From Candidatus Latescibacterota bacterium (GTDB lineage Bacteria; Latescibacterota; UBA2968; GCA-2709665), in NCBI GenBank assembly GCA_012271065.1, contig JAAXHE010000274.1, positions 1 through 51,394 of the forward strand: a stretch of 51,394 nt of DNA, read 5' to 3'. Under the pieces are notes generated by a model, which was not told where the DNA came from, searched no databases, and worked only from the letters and a program-made list of their open reading frames with translations. Shown piece by piece: positions 7,371 to 16,628 of the stretch (positions within the stretch are counted from its first letter, which is position 1; each line of letters begins with the position of its first letter). Both the position numbers and the translations under genes were made by a program.

Positions 7371-10300
7371 TCACAGGCCCATTACCGAGAGCGCCCCGTC
7401 GGACCCGCCGAGAATCAGATGGCCTCTGCCGTCTGCCGCCAGCACGTGAACCGCCCCGCCCGTCCGGTGACTCGCAACCGGCGCGCCGTCGCGGTCCAGG
7501 ACCCACACGGACCCATCCTCACACCCCGCAACGACCTTTGCGTAACCGTCCAGGTCGGCCACCATCACCTGTTGAACGGGCGCGGCCAGGTTTCGCCGCC
7601 ATCGTTCCTTCCCGTGTTCATCCAGAAGATACAGATAGAAACAGTCCGATCCGACCAGGATCTCCGGCCTGCTGTCTCCGTCCACGTCCGCCGCGCAGAC
7701 CGAGTTGACTTCCTCTCCCACCCGCTGCTTCCAGAGCGTCTCCAGTCGATTGCCGTCCAGTTTCAACCCGAAAACATGCGACCGGTTCGTCCCGCACGCG
7801 ATGAGGTGCTCGTCCCCCCGTACCCAGACGTCGCACGCGGGCATCATCGACGCCCAGCCGTCCAGCCCGTTGCTCGCGACCTCCGCGCCGTCGGCATCCA
7901 GCACATAACAGGTCCCCCCGCATGTAATGCGGCCCGGACCGCCGATCACCTCCTGCCTTCCGTCCCCGTTAATATCCGCGACACGAAGCGGCGCGAATAT
8001 GCCGTAGATCATAAAACTCCAACGCTCGTCGCCGGTCGCGTCAATACAGTGGAGCTGCCGGTCCGAGACCGCCGCCAGGATGTCCGTCCGGCCGCAACCG
8101 CGCAGGTCCGCCGCCGTCACGAACTCCACCGCGGAGTTTCGCGCGTACCGGTCCCACGTCCCCCTGAATATCTCAAACGCGCGAGACCACCGTACTTCTC
8201 CGCCTTCCTCCAGCAGATAGAGACGCCGGTCGTCGGCGCCCGCGATCACACAGCGGCGGCCATCCAGGTCCGCCGGGCACACCGAGAGAACGGACCCCTC
8301 CGCCTGGAATGACCAGGCCGGCTTTCCGTTATCGTCCAGCGCCAGGACCCGTCCGTCTTCCGTCCCCAGGACCACCCCGTCCGCGTTCGCGGCGGCACAG
8401 CGTACACCGGAACCGGCGTCGTGCGTCCAGACCCTGTGCAGCCCGGTTGCGGACGCCGCCGGTGCGGGCGCTCGAAAATCCGCCTCGTACGCCGGCAGGT
8501 CTGCAGTCCCGCCCATCGAAAATACGCCTGCTCCTGGCTTATGCGTCTTTACCTCCTGCCGCCCGGCCGCAACGGTTAACCGCTCCTTGTTCAGCGTGAT
8601 CTCAGCGGGCCGCGGTGTTACAACCACGCCTTCGCCCCGTTCCAGATCGAACTCGATTGAAACGGGGTGTTCGCTTTCGAAAACCACGCCTTCCGAACAC
8701 AGCGATGTGCCGTTGCACAGCGCAAACCACCCGTCGCCGGCAGCATAGATTTCGGCGCGGCCGGAAATCGACCCGACTTCGAACGCGCCCGTCCCGCCTC
8801 CCGTCCCCACCAGCATGCGGCCTTGCGACCCCTCGACCGCCACCGCCGATTCCCCGACGCGGCGCATCCGGTCGTCCACGGGCTTCCGCGTATTGGTGGC
8901 ATAGAACAGGTTGATAAACGTGTGCCGGTCTCCCGCCTCTATCTCCCTGTTGGCTGATTCGCGGAGAATATTCACATAGTCATCCGCATAGGGATATGCG
9001 TCCCACCAGTGGCCGAAATTCTCCCAGTCCCGCTCCAGCGACATCCGGCCTCCGCCCACACTCTGCAGAACAAACCGGTCTTCGCGCCCTGTCTCGGGGT
9101 CCTGCTGAATCACCTCGAGCATTCCGTCCTTCAATGCGGGTGTCCCCATTGTCCGCCAGTGACACTGCAGCGCGAACGCGCCCGGCTTCGTCGCTTCGAC
9201 CTCGTCCACCACCACGAAATATCGGCCCCTTCGCCAAACGATATTCCGGACCCACAGGGCGCCCCAATCGCCATCCACGGACGTCCGGCTCATGCCCACG
9301 CGGCCCAGGTCCGCCACGCCATCCAGCCGGCAAAGGGCGGGTACGTCCCACGCCTCCCCGTCCCGCACCGCCGTCACGCCGTTGTGGTGCTTCAGCGTCG
9401 GACCCTCCGTATACGACGCGTCCACCAGGAAAATCCGGTCGTTGGCCGAGAATTCCGGTATGGTATTCCCGTCTTCGTGGCTGTGGTTGCCGTAATAGAT
9501 CCCGTGCAGCATCAGGTACTGGTCGTCCCGGTTGAATCCCTCCCGGAAACAGACCGTATCGAACGCCTCTTCTCTCGGCAGGTTCAATGGCTTCACTTCG
9601 CGCGGCCTCGCCTTCGGGTCTTCGGCGAGACCGTAGAAACCGCCGGCGACCTCGAGCACCTGTACCCCGGCCATCTCACCCGGGACCTCGGGCTCGAGTC
9701 CGTCGTCGAAGTATTTCTCGAAACTCCTCACGAGCAGCGGATCGCTCACGGACTCGTACCTGCGACCCTGCGGGGAAGGCCGGAAATAGTCCGAGGGTCT
9801 GTCGAATCGTTTGCGAAGCAGGAACGCCGCGCGCCCGTCCTGCAGAACGTGCCCTGCCTTGGCCAGGAAATTCGTGGGGTAACCCTCCGTCGGCGCTCCC
9901 GTATCTCCAAACGCGGGCAGTGCTCCCCGGTTGTTGCAGTAAAGCACCGCCTGGTCCAGGGAGCGCTTGCAGTTCCCATTGTCAATATACGTGGTATCCC
10001 CACTTGCCAGCGCATAGGTCAGAATGTGGTCCAGCGTCATCCACTGATAGGCGTTGGCATCCTCAATCGGCTTGAACGACACCGCCTGCCCTTTGAACAC
10101 GTCCGCAGAGGCGGCCATCCACTCCTGCGATTCTTCGAAACCGTAGTGCGTTGAAAAATACCGGCCGCCGAACCACGCCGCCAGCGCCACCAGCGTCTGG
10201 TGGTTCTGCCGTATCATCCGGTGCCCCACACCCTCCCGGAAGAATCGCGTGTACGCCCCCTCACTGGAGTCCATGATCCACAGCAGATACTGTGTAATCT

Positions 10301-11108
10301 TCAACCGGTCCTCATCGGAAAACACCGGACTCTCCTCGATCAGGTCCCATATGGCTGCCAGCCACCAGACGTGGAAGTGCGCCATGACCCCGTACTCACC
10401 CATCTTCAGATGCGCCTTCGCGATTTCCAGAACGGCGGACCCATACGCCTCGTACCCGGTCCGATGATACATCAATCCGTATGCGCCCGCCTCCGAAATC
10501 AACTGGTAGCCCGCCCCCGCCTCGGACGCGTGCGGGCCGGTTGCCCTCGCGTTAAAGTCCTCCCGCCGCTCCTGCAGCCACCCCTCCGGTGGTTGTGGGA
10601 AAGTGTCGAACTCGGGACCTAGACGGATTTCCATCAACCAGCCGACGTTGAGCGTCGTCTCGTCCGGCACACACGCCAGAAAGCGCGAAACCACCCGCTG
10701 CATCCCGGCCTCGTCGCTGGCGCCCAGCAGCACCACGTTGTTCCCGTTCCCCAGAGGGTTGTGCAGCGTCCGCAGCGCGTACCCGCCTCTTCCGGGATAG
10801 CAGCGGTCTTCCACCGCCCACCACTGGTAATAAAGCCACCGGATAAAGGCGTTATCGGCCATATTCCCCAGCGCCACCACGTGCCCCTCCAGCAGCGCCC
10901 CGGCCGCCGCGTCTGCTGCCCGGACCACCTCCAACCGCGCCCCCGTCGCCGCCTCGACACGCTCCACGACTCTGTCTGCCTGCCTGGCGTACGCCACCTC
11001 GCCGCCGATGACGACCTTCGCCTGTGGCTCGCCGTTGACGACCAGTGGTGTTTCCAGACACATGTCTCTCAGTGCATCTACGTTCAATCCGACCGAACCC
11101 CTGTTCAT
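7371..11108 (-). CDS. heparinase II/III-like protein fused to a C-terminal beta-propeller
   Basis: A very large protein of 1245 aa. The start at 11108 (MNRGSVGLN) is supported by GAGG 8 nt upstream, and the longer reading to 11168 lacks this. Domains in order: a GH67N-like N-terminal domain (about 20-160, VVIGGEVAYARQADRVVERV); an alpha/alpha toroid (about 190-480, VGHRMIRQNHQTLVALAAWFG); a heparinase-type beta-sandwich (about 520-800, YGNHSHEDGNTIPEF and KHHNGVTAVRDG); and a PQQ/FG-GAP-like propeller (about 880-1245) with repeated units such as DLDGRRCVIAGADD, DINGDGRQEVIGG and DVDGDSRPEILVG. No signal peptide is visible. The propeller may bind carbohydrate or protein. The next gene downstream is the dockerin-tailed lyase, 97 bp away, so they may share a transcript. 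Confidence 0.87.
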   Translation of the reverse strand: MNRGSVGLNVDALRDMCLETPLVVNGEPQAKVVIGGEVAYARQADRVVERVEAATGARLEVVRAADAAAGALLEGHVVALGNMADNAFIRWLYYQWWAVEDRCYPGRGGYALRTLHNPLGNGNNVVLLGASDEAGMQRVVSRFLACVPDETTLNVGWLMEIRLGPEFDTFPQPPEGWLQERREDFNARATGPHASEAGAGYQLISEAGAYGLMYHRTGYEAYGSAVLEIAKAHLKMGEYGVMAHFHVWWLAAIWDLIEESPVFSDEDRLKITQYLLWIMDSSEGAYTRFFREGVGHRMIRQNHQTLVALAAWFGGRYFSTHYGFEESQEWMAASADVFKGQAVSFKPIEDANAYQWMTLDHILTYALASGDTTYIDNGNCKRSLDQAVLYCNNRGALPAFGDTGAPTEGYPTNFLAKAGHVLQDGRAAFLLRKRFDRPSDYFRPSPQGRRYESVSDPLLVRSFEKYFDDGLEPEVPGEMAGVQVLEVAGGFYGLAEDPKARPREVKPLNLPREEAFDTVCFREGFNRDDQYLMLHGIYYGNHSHEDGNTIPEFSANDRIFLVDASYTEGPTLKHHNGVTAVRDGEAWDVPALCRLDGVADLGRVGMSRTSVDGDWGALWVRNIVWRRGRYFVVVDEVEATKPGAFALQCHWRTMGTPALKDGMLEVIQQDPETGREDRFVLQSVGGGRMSLERDWENFGHWWDAYPYADDYVNILRESANREIEAGDRHTFINLFYATNTRKPVDDRMRRVGESAVAVEGSQGRMLVGTGGGTGAFEVGSISGRAEIYAAGDGWFALCNGTSLCSEGVVFESEHPVSIEFDLERGEGVVVTPRPAEITLNKERLTVAAGRQEVKTHKPGAGVFSMGGTADLPAYEADFRAPAPAASATGLHRVWTHDAGSGVRCAAANADGVVLGTEDGRVLALDDNGKPAWSFQAEGSVLSVCPADLDGRRCVIAGADDRRLYLLEEGGEVRWSRAFEIFRGTWDRYARNSAVEFVTAADLRGCGRTDILAAVSDRQLHCIDATGDERWSFMIYGIFAPLRVADINGDGRQEVIGGPGRITCGGTCYVLDADGAEVASNGLDGWASMMPACDVWVRGDEHLIACGTNRSHVFGLKLDGNRLETLWKQRVGEEVNSVCAADVDGDSRPEILVGSDCFYLYLLDEHGKERWRRNLAAPVQQVMVADLDGYAKVVAGCEDGSVWVLDRDGAPVASHRTGGAVHVLAADGRGHLILGGSDGALSVMGL

Positions 11109-11299
11109 GATCCGTTCCTCGTAACAAGAACCAGCTGAATACTTCCGCCGCTCCGGATTGGACACCAAAAAGCCGAAATCAAACCACCCATAATGAAGTC
11201 ACTGCCTCCTGGTCTCAAGGATTGAATCCATTGCAATATATGTGGCGCGGGGTTCATGTCACAGAAAAAAAGCGACAATACACTGGCGCACAAAGGAAC

Positions 11300-11327
11300 A
11301 GGGGCCGGAGATGTCTCCCCAGCCCCT
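11300..11327 (-). terminator. hairpin downstream of the 317-aa exported protein gene
   Basis: An outer stem GGGGC/GCCCC (11301-11305 with 11322-11326) and an inner stem GGAG/CTCC around an ATGT loop, with small bulges. It lies about 58 bp beyond the stop of the minus-strand gene ending at 11385. Reading leftward it is followed by TGTTCCTTTGTG, a weak T-tract, so intrinsic termination is plausible but not certain. Confidence 0.35.
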
Positions 11328-11384
11328 TTCAGTTACCGTCGATGAATTTCAGAACGCCTGCGGTTCACGATTCACGGTCTGCCG

Positions 11385-12338
11385 CTAAGGCGATTCCTCG
11401 GGCGACTCGGGTTCCGGCGGCAGCTCAAACACGCTCATTCCGATATGATCGAGCAGCGCGCCCACCTCGGGTTCTCGCACGCCCACCTTGCTGGCATGGA
11501 ACCCTCTCCTCAGCCCGGAAAAACCGTCCTTATCTATCGCCTGTGAACTTTGGATCTTCTGCAGTGTATTCTTGTACGTCAGGGTGTCGACCCAACCCCA
11601 TTCAAGCGCTGTATCCATGATCTCCGTCAGACGCTTTTGCAGGTCCTGCTGCCCAACCGAAAACCGCCCTGGCGCCAATGTCTTTCCACTAACGCCTTCC
11701 TGGTGAGCGGGAACACTAGGTATACCAATTTCATCATACGGAAGACTCGGCGCCTTTCCTTTAAGGTAACAGGTCGTCAGCACGGGGCCATACTTGCTGA
11801 CGATATTGGCAGAAAGTTCACTCCCAGGCGAAATATAGTTGCCAAGGCCGGTGAAGAACGCCCAACCTGGCGAGCCTTCACCAACGCCAAGGTCAAACCA
11901 ACCTTCCCAGGAATCCGACGCAGATGTTCTGATGATTAATCTCTCATCCACATCAACCGCGAAATTCTTCAGCGATTGTGGGCTGGAGGGTTGGAGGTTG
12001 ACTTTATAGCTGTACGTATACTCTCCCGTGGACCGGTCGTACCGTACCGAACACGCCACCGTCGCGCTGACTCGATTAGCCGGGATATAGGGCTGATCTA
12101 CTCTTTCTCCATTCTCTTTCCAATAGGTATAGGTGTAAACGCCGTTCAGACTATCAAAACGGACCTCGTGGATTTTGTCAACTATATCAAAACCATCGGC
12201 CCTGTTGGGATTGGGCACCAGCACTTCGGATACACCCAGTTCGAATACGCGATGTATGGTCGCCAGAGGTTTTCTTTCAGCGGAAACCGTGCCGATGAGC
12301 AAAAGGAACACGACGCCGGTATAGGTTGAGTATCTCAT
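11385..12338 (-). CDS. exported protein of unknown function
   Basis: A 317-aa protein I do not recognise. It begins with a good signal peptide (MRYSTYTGVVFLLLIGTVSA) and the start has a strong Shine-Dalgarno, GGGGAGGAAAAGG. The body is rich in beta-type sequence with paired YTYTYW and YTYSYKVNL strands, then DVDERLIIRTSASDSWEGWFDLG, and ends in a Pro/Glu-rich tail (PPEPESPEESP). It carries only one recognisable theme: repeated Tyr/Thr strands as in beta-sandwich secreted proteins. It lies 54 bp downstream of the start-less metallopeptidase-like remnant in the same orientation, and both are visibly more A/T-rich than the heparinase genes on each side. That suggests the two arrived together as a transferred segment. 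Confidence 0.75.
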   Translation of the reverse strand: MRYSTYTGVVFLLLIGTVSAERKPLATIHRVFELGVSEVLVPNPNRADGFDIVDKIHEVRFDSLNGVYTYTYWKENGERVDQPYIPANRVSATVACSVRYDRSTGEYTYSYKVNLQPSSPQSLKNFAVDVDERLIIRTSASDSWEGWFDLGVGEGSPGWAFFTGLGNYISPGSELSANIVSKYGPVLTTCYLKGKAPSLPYDEIGIPSVPAHQEGVSGKTLAPGRFSVGQQDLQKRLTEIMDTALEWGWVDTLTYKNTLQKIQSSQAIDKDGFSGLRRGFHASKVGVREPEVGALLDHIGMSVFELPPEPESPEESP

Positions 12339-12392
12339 CGCCTTTTCCTCCCCGTGTCAAGCAGACATTGCCTCCAGCCTGCGAAGGCTCTC

Positions 12393-13082
12393 TTATCTTG
12401 TGACATGCACGTGAGTGAGTTTTTTGTCATGAATCCACTTACCCTGATGTGCGTCGATTCTCTCCTTCAAATATATCCACTTCGGATCAGTCTTGATGTT
12501 TAAATTGGGAGGCAAGTCCACATCCGCATTTCGCCCTGTTCGATGTTCATGGTGTTCAGGTCCCCAATTTCCATTTATGTCGAATAATCCGCCGTATTGA
12601 AGGGACATATCATTGACGAAAATCGCCTGTTTGTATTTCTTATAAAAGTCACTGCCCACGTTGCGTAACAGGGTATTTAATGCAGATGTGCCCCAGTGAT
12701 TACCGGGATGCTTCGAGTTGGATCCGACAAGTTTGATGCCCGTTCCGCCAGTAAACCGAACCAGGCCGTTCTTGCGCGATATAAACGTAATCGAACGAGA
12801 CCCCTTAACGCCATTCGGGAATTTATATTCAACCTTAACTACGGTTTCACCCGCCGCCTTCGGGCCTCTGTAATAGAAATTGAAAACACCCGATTTATTC
12901 GTTTTTCCGCTATCATGGTTTGTCGCTCCACGACAATCCCAGTTGTTGTTGTCTACCGCATGACTGTGTCCATAGGAAGGGGACGATTTTCTGGTTTTTG
13001 TGATTTTCGTGATGGCCAGTCCCGGAAACGGCGGGTCGGTTCGGATCTTGAGGTGACGTTTTAAGGTAAATTTGTCTGCGGT
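12393..13082 (-). pseudogene. 5'-truncated Ig-like/LAS-fold metallopeptidase-like gene without start codon
   Basis: Read from the TGA at 13083-13085 down to the TAA at 12393, the minus strand is open for 229 codons, yet no ATG, GTG or TTG occurs in frame before the GTG at 12659. The translation is coherent throughout. About residues 35-100 form an Ig-like module (YGHSHAVDNNNWDCRG, then SGKTNKSGVFNFYYRGP). Next comes SKHPGNHWGTSALNTLL, then the metal-site block SLQYGGLFDIN with EHRTGRNADVDL (H-x2-G-x3-D) and a terminal HVH. The H-x2-G-x-x-x-D and HxH pair match zinc ligands of LAS peptidases (M15/M74 type). The signal peptide and N-terminus are missing. An ATG-only caller sees just the last 88 codons. 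It may be a decayed gene or use a non-standard start. Confidence 0.75.
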
Positions 13083-13094
13083 TCATCCCTGAAA

Positions 13095-15449
13095 TCAACG
13101 CATTTCACCACGTCCCGTTGCGACGCCCTCATCCCCAAGTTCATACTCCTGGCCTTGAACAACCAGCAGCGCCAGTCCGTCAGAGCGATGGCTTTCATAC
13201 GCCACACCGTCACGAACGCCAACGAGCACGATGTCCTCCCCGATCCGCGCCACCTCCGTTTCGCCAGACCGCTCGGTCTGTACGCCGGGCCGATCCAGCG
13301 ACGCGTGTCCCGGGCATAGCACGACCCCCAGGTTGCGTCTGTCGACCAGGCCGGAGGTGGTAAACCGCAGGTGGTACTGCTGGCCCCATTGCGATTCGTC
13401 CCTGCCGGTCCGCATCGGCGGCGGGTCCCATCCCTCGCTCAGGGAAAAGAACGCGTTGTTGTGGTACATGAAATGCCCTTCGAGGGTGCTCCCTTCACGT
13501 TCCAGCAGGAAGGTCCTTCTCTCTTCGTCTACCGAAAAACGGTTCCAGGAGTGGATATTCCACTGCAGCGCCGAGTCGATACCCGGAACCGCGACGAACT
13601 CGTCGATCATCACGAAACAGCTGTGTGTCTTCAGGAAGAAAACGTGCCGCCGGCACCGTTCCGCGCGGTCGTTGTAGCTGGCGTCCGCGTTGCCTGCAAA
13701 GTAAACGATCCGCTCGTCCTCGAACGCATTTTCGATTTTCCCTCGCGAGTCGTGTGACCGCATGATCTGGGAGGCATCCGAAAGCGTGACGCAGTTGTGG
13801 GACTTGGTGTGCCATACCCAGTGCGTGTGATGATCCGAACCGTACCCGATGTAATAGCCGCTGGGCATCACCATCACCTTGCCACCGGCGTGCAGAATGA
13901 AATCGTTGTTGTTCGCGTGGGAATGGCTGATGGCGCCGAGCGGAGAAGAGCGAAAGATCAGCGCAACGTCCCGTGCGGCATCGTTCAGGTCCGTCCGGAC
14001 CGCGGCCCATCCGGCGGCCGGGAACTCGCGAAATACCGATTTCTCCGCGCCGGTCTTCGGACGCGCTTTTTCAGGTTGCGCCAGGTAGAGCTGCGACATC
14101 ACGCCCGAGCTTCGCCGCTCCTCCGGCGTCTGCATTTGCTCTGCCTCGGCACGGAAGGCTTCCACGTATCCCGCAAACTCATCGGTATCCGTCTCGCGCC
14201 CAATCAGGTCCACCAGGTCCGCATTGGACCTCCAGGCGCCAGCCCACCGCTCGGTATGGTCGCCGAATCCCATCCACTCCGCGTAGGGCGGCAGACAGTA
14301 CTGGCGCCACCGGGCGTGGTTCTTCCAGAAGGGTCTCCGGTAGAGATCCACCCCGATACCCCGCTTCAACGCCGAGGCGAACATGGTCATGATTGTGACG
14401 TAAGCCAGTCCGTAAGAGGGTCCTTCCGCCCATCCCCCGTCGTCACCCGCCCAGATCGGCCAGATACCGCACAGCACCGGCCTGAGCCATTCCAGCCACG
14501 TCTGCGCCTCGGGAATGTGATCGTGAAACACCAGTGCGATGTGCGCCAGGAATACGATCTCGCGGCCGGCATGCGAGTCGAACCGCGTCACCCCGTACGA
14601 CCCCCGGTTGTGCATGTAATCGAACGTAATCTGTCCCCGGTGCCGGAACTGCGCCACGACGGCATCGCGCTCCTCGTCCGTAAAACGGTCCCATACCCAA
14701 TCGCACGCGTTGGAGCCGTTCCAGATCACCGACATATGGGCTTCGTCGTTGTGTGCGAGGTGACTCGATCCCTCGGGGTCCCAGCGCGAAATGGACGCCA
14801 TCCGTTGGCAGGCGGCGCGGGCGAACCGGTCCTCCCCGCCTACCAGATACGCCAGAGCCAGGGTCTCCGCGCCTTTGACAAAGCGCCGGGACTCCCACAT
14901 GATCGGCGCCCATGTCTCATGATATTCCTGATAGTTCTTGCTGCGGTCAGGGAGAAAGGGCGGCTCTTCGATCTCGTGCGGTTCGGCAAACACGGCCTCG
15001 GCGCTGCTTCGCAAACCCTCCCACGCCTGTGATGCATCGCCGGCGGAGGCCGCCCGAAGCGACGGCACCTCCTCCGGCGACACATAGATCCGCGGGTGTT
15101 CAGACGGAAACCGCTTCAGCCACTCGCTTGCCGGGGGCACCTCCACAACTGTGGCCTCAGGCCGGATCTCAAACGAAAATTCCTCCGACGTCGCCCCATG
15201 ACCCGCGGACCAGCGCCAGAAATACTCCCCAGGCTCAAACGCCCGTTCCGGCAGGTACACCGGTTCCTGCAAATCCCTCTTGTCCAGCAGGACGTTCGCA
15301 AAGCTCGAATCCCTGGCAACCTGCAGGCGATAACACGAGGCGGAATCCACTGGAAGCCAGGCGAAGACAGGGGGGTTGGTTTGCGGACCGGCCCCGTCCC
15401 TGGGCTGTCTCGGATCCTTGTGCGGATGCGGATGTCTGTGTTCCTTCAT
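13095..15449 (-). CDS. DUF4962-type heparinase II/III family protein
   Basis: A 784-aa protein without a signal peptide, so probably cytoplasmic or exported by another route. After a His-rich N-terminus comes an Fn3-like domain (about 25-95, NPPVFAWLPVDSASCYRLQV) typical of DUF4962 lyases. The alpha/alpha toroid follows (about 110-430), with DSHAGREIVFLAHIALVFHD. The C-terminal heparinase-type beta-sandwich (about 470-784) contains ISHSHANNNDFILHAGG and HTKSHNCVTLSD, which hold the His/Asn residues usually near the active site. The start at 15449 has GAGG 7 nt upstream. A Gfo/Idh/MocA gene lies 61 bp upstream and is probably in the same operon, an arrangement that fits stepwise breakdown of unsaturated uronate oligosaccharides. 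The substrate is not predictable from sequence alone. Confidence 0.87.
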   Translation of the reverse strand: MKEHRHPHPHKDPRQPRDGAGPQTNPPVFAWLPVDSASCYRLQVARDSSFANVLLDKRDLQEPVYLPERAFEPGEYFWRWSAGHGATSEEFSFEIRPEATVVEVPPASEWLKRFPSEHPRIYVSPEEVPSLRAASAGDASQAWEGLRSSAEAVFAEPHEIEEPPFLPDRSKNYQEYHETWAPIMWESRRFVKGAETLALAYLVGGEDRFARAACQRMASISRWDPEGSSHLAHNDEAHMSVIWNGSNACDWVWDRFTDEERDAVVAQFRHRGQITFDYMHNRGSYGVTRFDSHAGREIVFLAHIALVFHDHIPEAQTWLEWLRPVLCGIWPIWAGDDGGWAEGPSYGLAYVTIMTMFASALKRGIGVDLYRRPFWKNHARWRQYCLPPYAEWMGFGDHTERWAGAWRSNADLVDLIGRETDTDEFAGYVEAFRAEAEQMQTPEERRSSGVMSQLYLAQPEKARPKTGAEKSVFREFPAAGWAAVRTDLNDAARDVALIFRSSPLGAISHSHANNNDFILHAGGKVMVMPSGYYIGYGSDHHTHWVWHTKSHNCVTLSDASQIMRSHDSRGKIENAFEDERIVYFAGNADASYNDRAERCRRHVFFLKTHSCFVMIDEFVAVPGIDSALQWNIHSWNRFSVDEERRTFLLEREGSTLEGHFMYHNNAFFSLSEGWDPPPMRTGRDESQWGQQYHLRFTTSGLVDRRNLGVVLCPGHASLDRPGVQTERSGETEVARIGEDIVLVGVRDGVAYESHRSDGLALLVVQGQEYELGDEGVATGRGEMR

Positions 15450-15510
15450 GGCATGACCTCACGATTGTGTCAGTGATGCTGATTGGAAAACCAAGTACCC
15501 TGTGGCTGCC

Positions 15511-16491
15511 TCAGGCCCTTGCAATCGACGCCACCGGCTCCGGGTTGCCGCTTTCGATGCTCCGACCCGCCTGGATCATCATCAGCGTGGCCATCAGCCC
15601 GTCCACGTGGTCCGCGGCCATGGGCGCGCCTGTCCTCAGCGCCTCGACGAACAGCCGGTTCTCCTCGACGAATCCACCCTCTTCGCCACGGTAGACCACG
15701 GGCTCTTTCCCGGTCTCCGTATACGTCAACGTGCAGAACCGGTCCGTAAGCAGCGCGGACCGGTTTTCGGAAAAAATCTCCATGAAGAGCTTGCTTGTCA
15801 TCGCCGGCTGATTCGCATCTCCCTGGATCCAGCAGCCCGCCGCGCCGTTTTCGAACCTGAACGTGGCGGTCAGATTGTCCAGCCTGCCGTTTGGCTGATA
15901 GTAGTTACCGCCCGCCGCGTAGACTTCCTCCGGATCCGAACCTGCGACGTACCTGAGGAGATCGCACGAGTGACATCCCTGGCTATACACGTTGCCTCCC
16001 CCCAGGACGGGATCGTTGGCCCAGGTATCCCCCCATCGGTTATCCATCATCTGCATCACCACCATCAATGGATCAGGGATCAGTTCGCGGGCCTTCTGTA
16101 CCATCGGATAGTACCGCATCTTAAAGGCCGTAAAGAGCTGAATCCCCTCCCGCTCGACAGCGTCCCCGATCCTTCTACAGTCTTCAACGGTCAGCGCGAG
16201 GGGCTTTTCCACGAGAATGTGCTTCCCGGCTTCCGCGGCCCGGATACAGTAATCCGCATGGGTGTCGTGGTGGGTACAGATGTAGACTGTGTCCAATGCG
16301 TCATCGGAAAGGACCCGGCCGGCGTCGTCGGTGGCATAGTCCCCGCCATAGCGGGCACACAGGGTGCGCGCCTTGTCTTCGACCACGTCGCAAAACGCCG
16401 CCATGCGTATGCCGTCCAGCCCTGAAACCGCTTCGCTATGCACGCTCCCGATCGCTCCGCATCCGATCAGTCCAGCGCGAAGTTCAGACAT
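15511..16491 (-). CDS. Gfo/Idh/MocA family NAD(P)-dependent oxidoreductase
   Basis: A 326-aa cytoplasmic dehydrogenase-like protein. I chose the ATG at 16491 (MSELRAGLIGCG) over the longer reading to 16542 because AGGAG lies 8 nt upstream and because the Rossmann fold then begins at its normal place. The glycine motif is GLIGCGAIGSVH and the family lysine lies in VEKPLAL. The C-terminal domain contains VLGGGNVYSQGCHSCDLL, where the His is the usual catalytic or substrate-binding position. It is only distantly similar to the proteins at 862-1905 and 48989-49975, so the three are unlikely to be recent duplicates. Its placement just upstream of the DUF4962 lyase points to oxidation of the sugar product. 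Confidence 0.9.
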   Translation of the reverse strand: MSELRAGLIGCGAIGSVHSEAVSGLDGIRMAAFCDVVEDKARTLCARYGGDYATDDAGRVLSDDALDTVYICTHHDTHADYCIRAAEAGKHILVEKPLALTVEDCRRIGDAVEREGIQLFTAFKMRYYPMVQKARELIPDPLMVVMQMMDNRWGDTWANDPVLGGGNVYSQGCHSCDLLRYVAGSDPEEVYAAGGNYYQPNGRLDNLTATFRFENGAAGCWIQGDANQPAMTSKLFMEIFSENRSALLTDRFCTLTYTETGKEPVVYRGEEGGFVEENRLFVEALRTGAPMAADHVDGLMATLMMIQAGRSIESGNPEPVASIARA

Positions 16492-16549
16492 TTCCCGTTC
16501 TCCTCCCGCCAGTATCGCTTCTATGGTGATATTATGGCCCACAGATGCA

Positions 16550-16577
16550 AGCAGGGCGCAGCGTACTGCGCCCTGCT
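16550..16577 (-). terminator. 12-bp-stem hairpin after the GWxTD gene
   Basis: A perfect inverted repeat with 12-bp arms (AGCAGGGCGCAG) and a 4-base loop, about 50 bp beyond the stop of the GWxTD gene at 16629 and before the oxidoreductase start at 16491. Reading leftward it is followed by TGCATC rather than a T-run, so it may slow or end transcription, or protect the upstream mRNA. It separates the surface module from the sugar-catabolism genes. Confidence 0.5.
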
Positions 16578-16628
16578 AACCTCCATCCCGCGATGGGCGA
16601 TGCCGTATCGATGACAGCGGCGTGCGAG

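Noticed and set aside
12393..12659. 88-aa protein as an independent gene
   Set aside because: Its GTG is inside a continuous homologous frame that begins far upstream, so it is the tail of a larger remnant and not a small gene.
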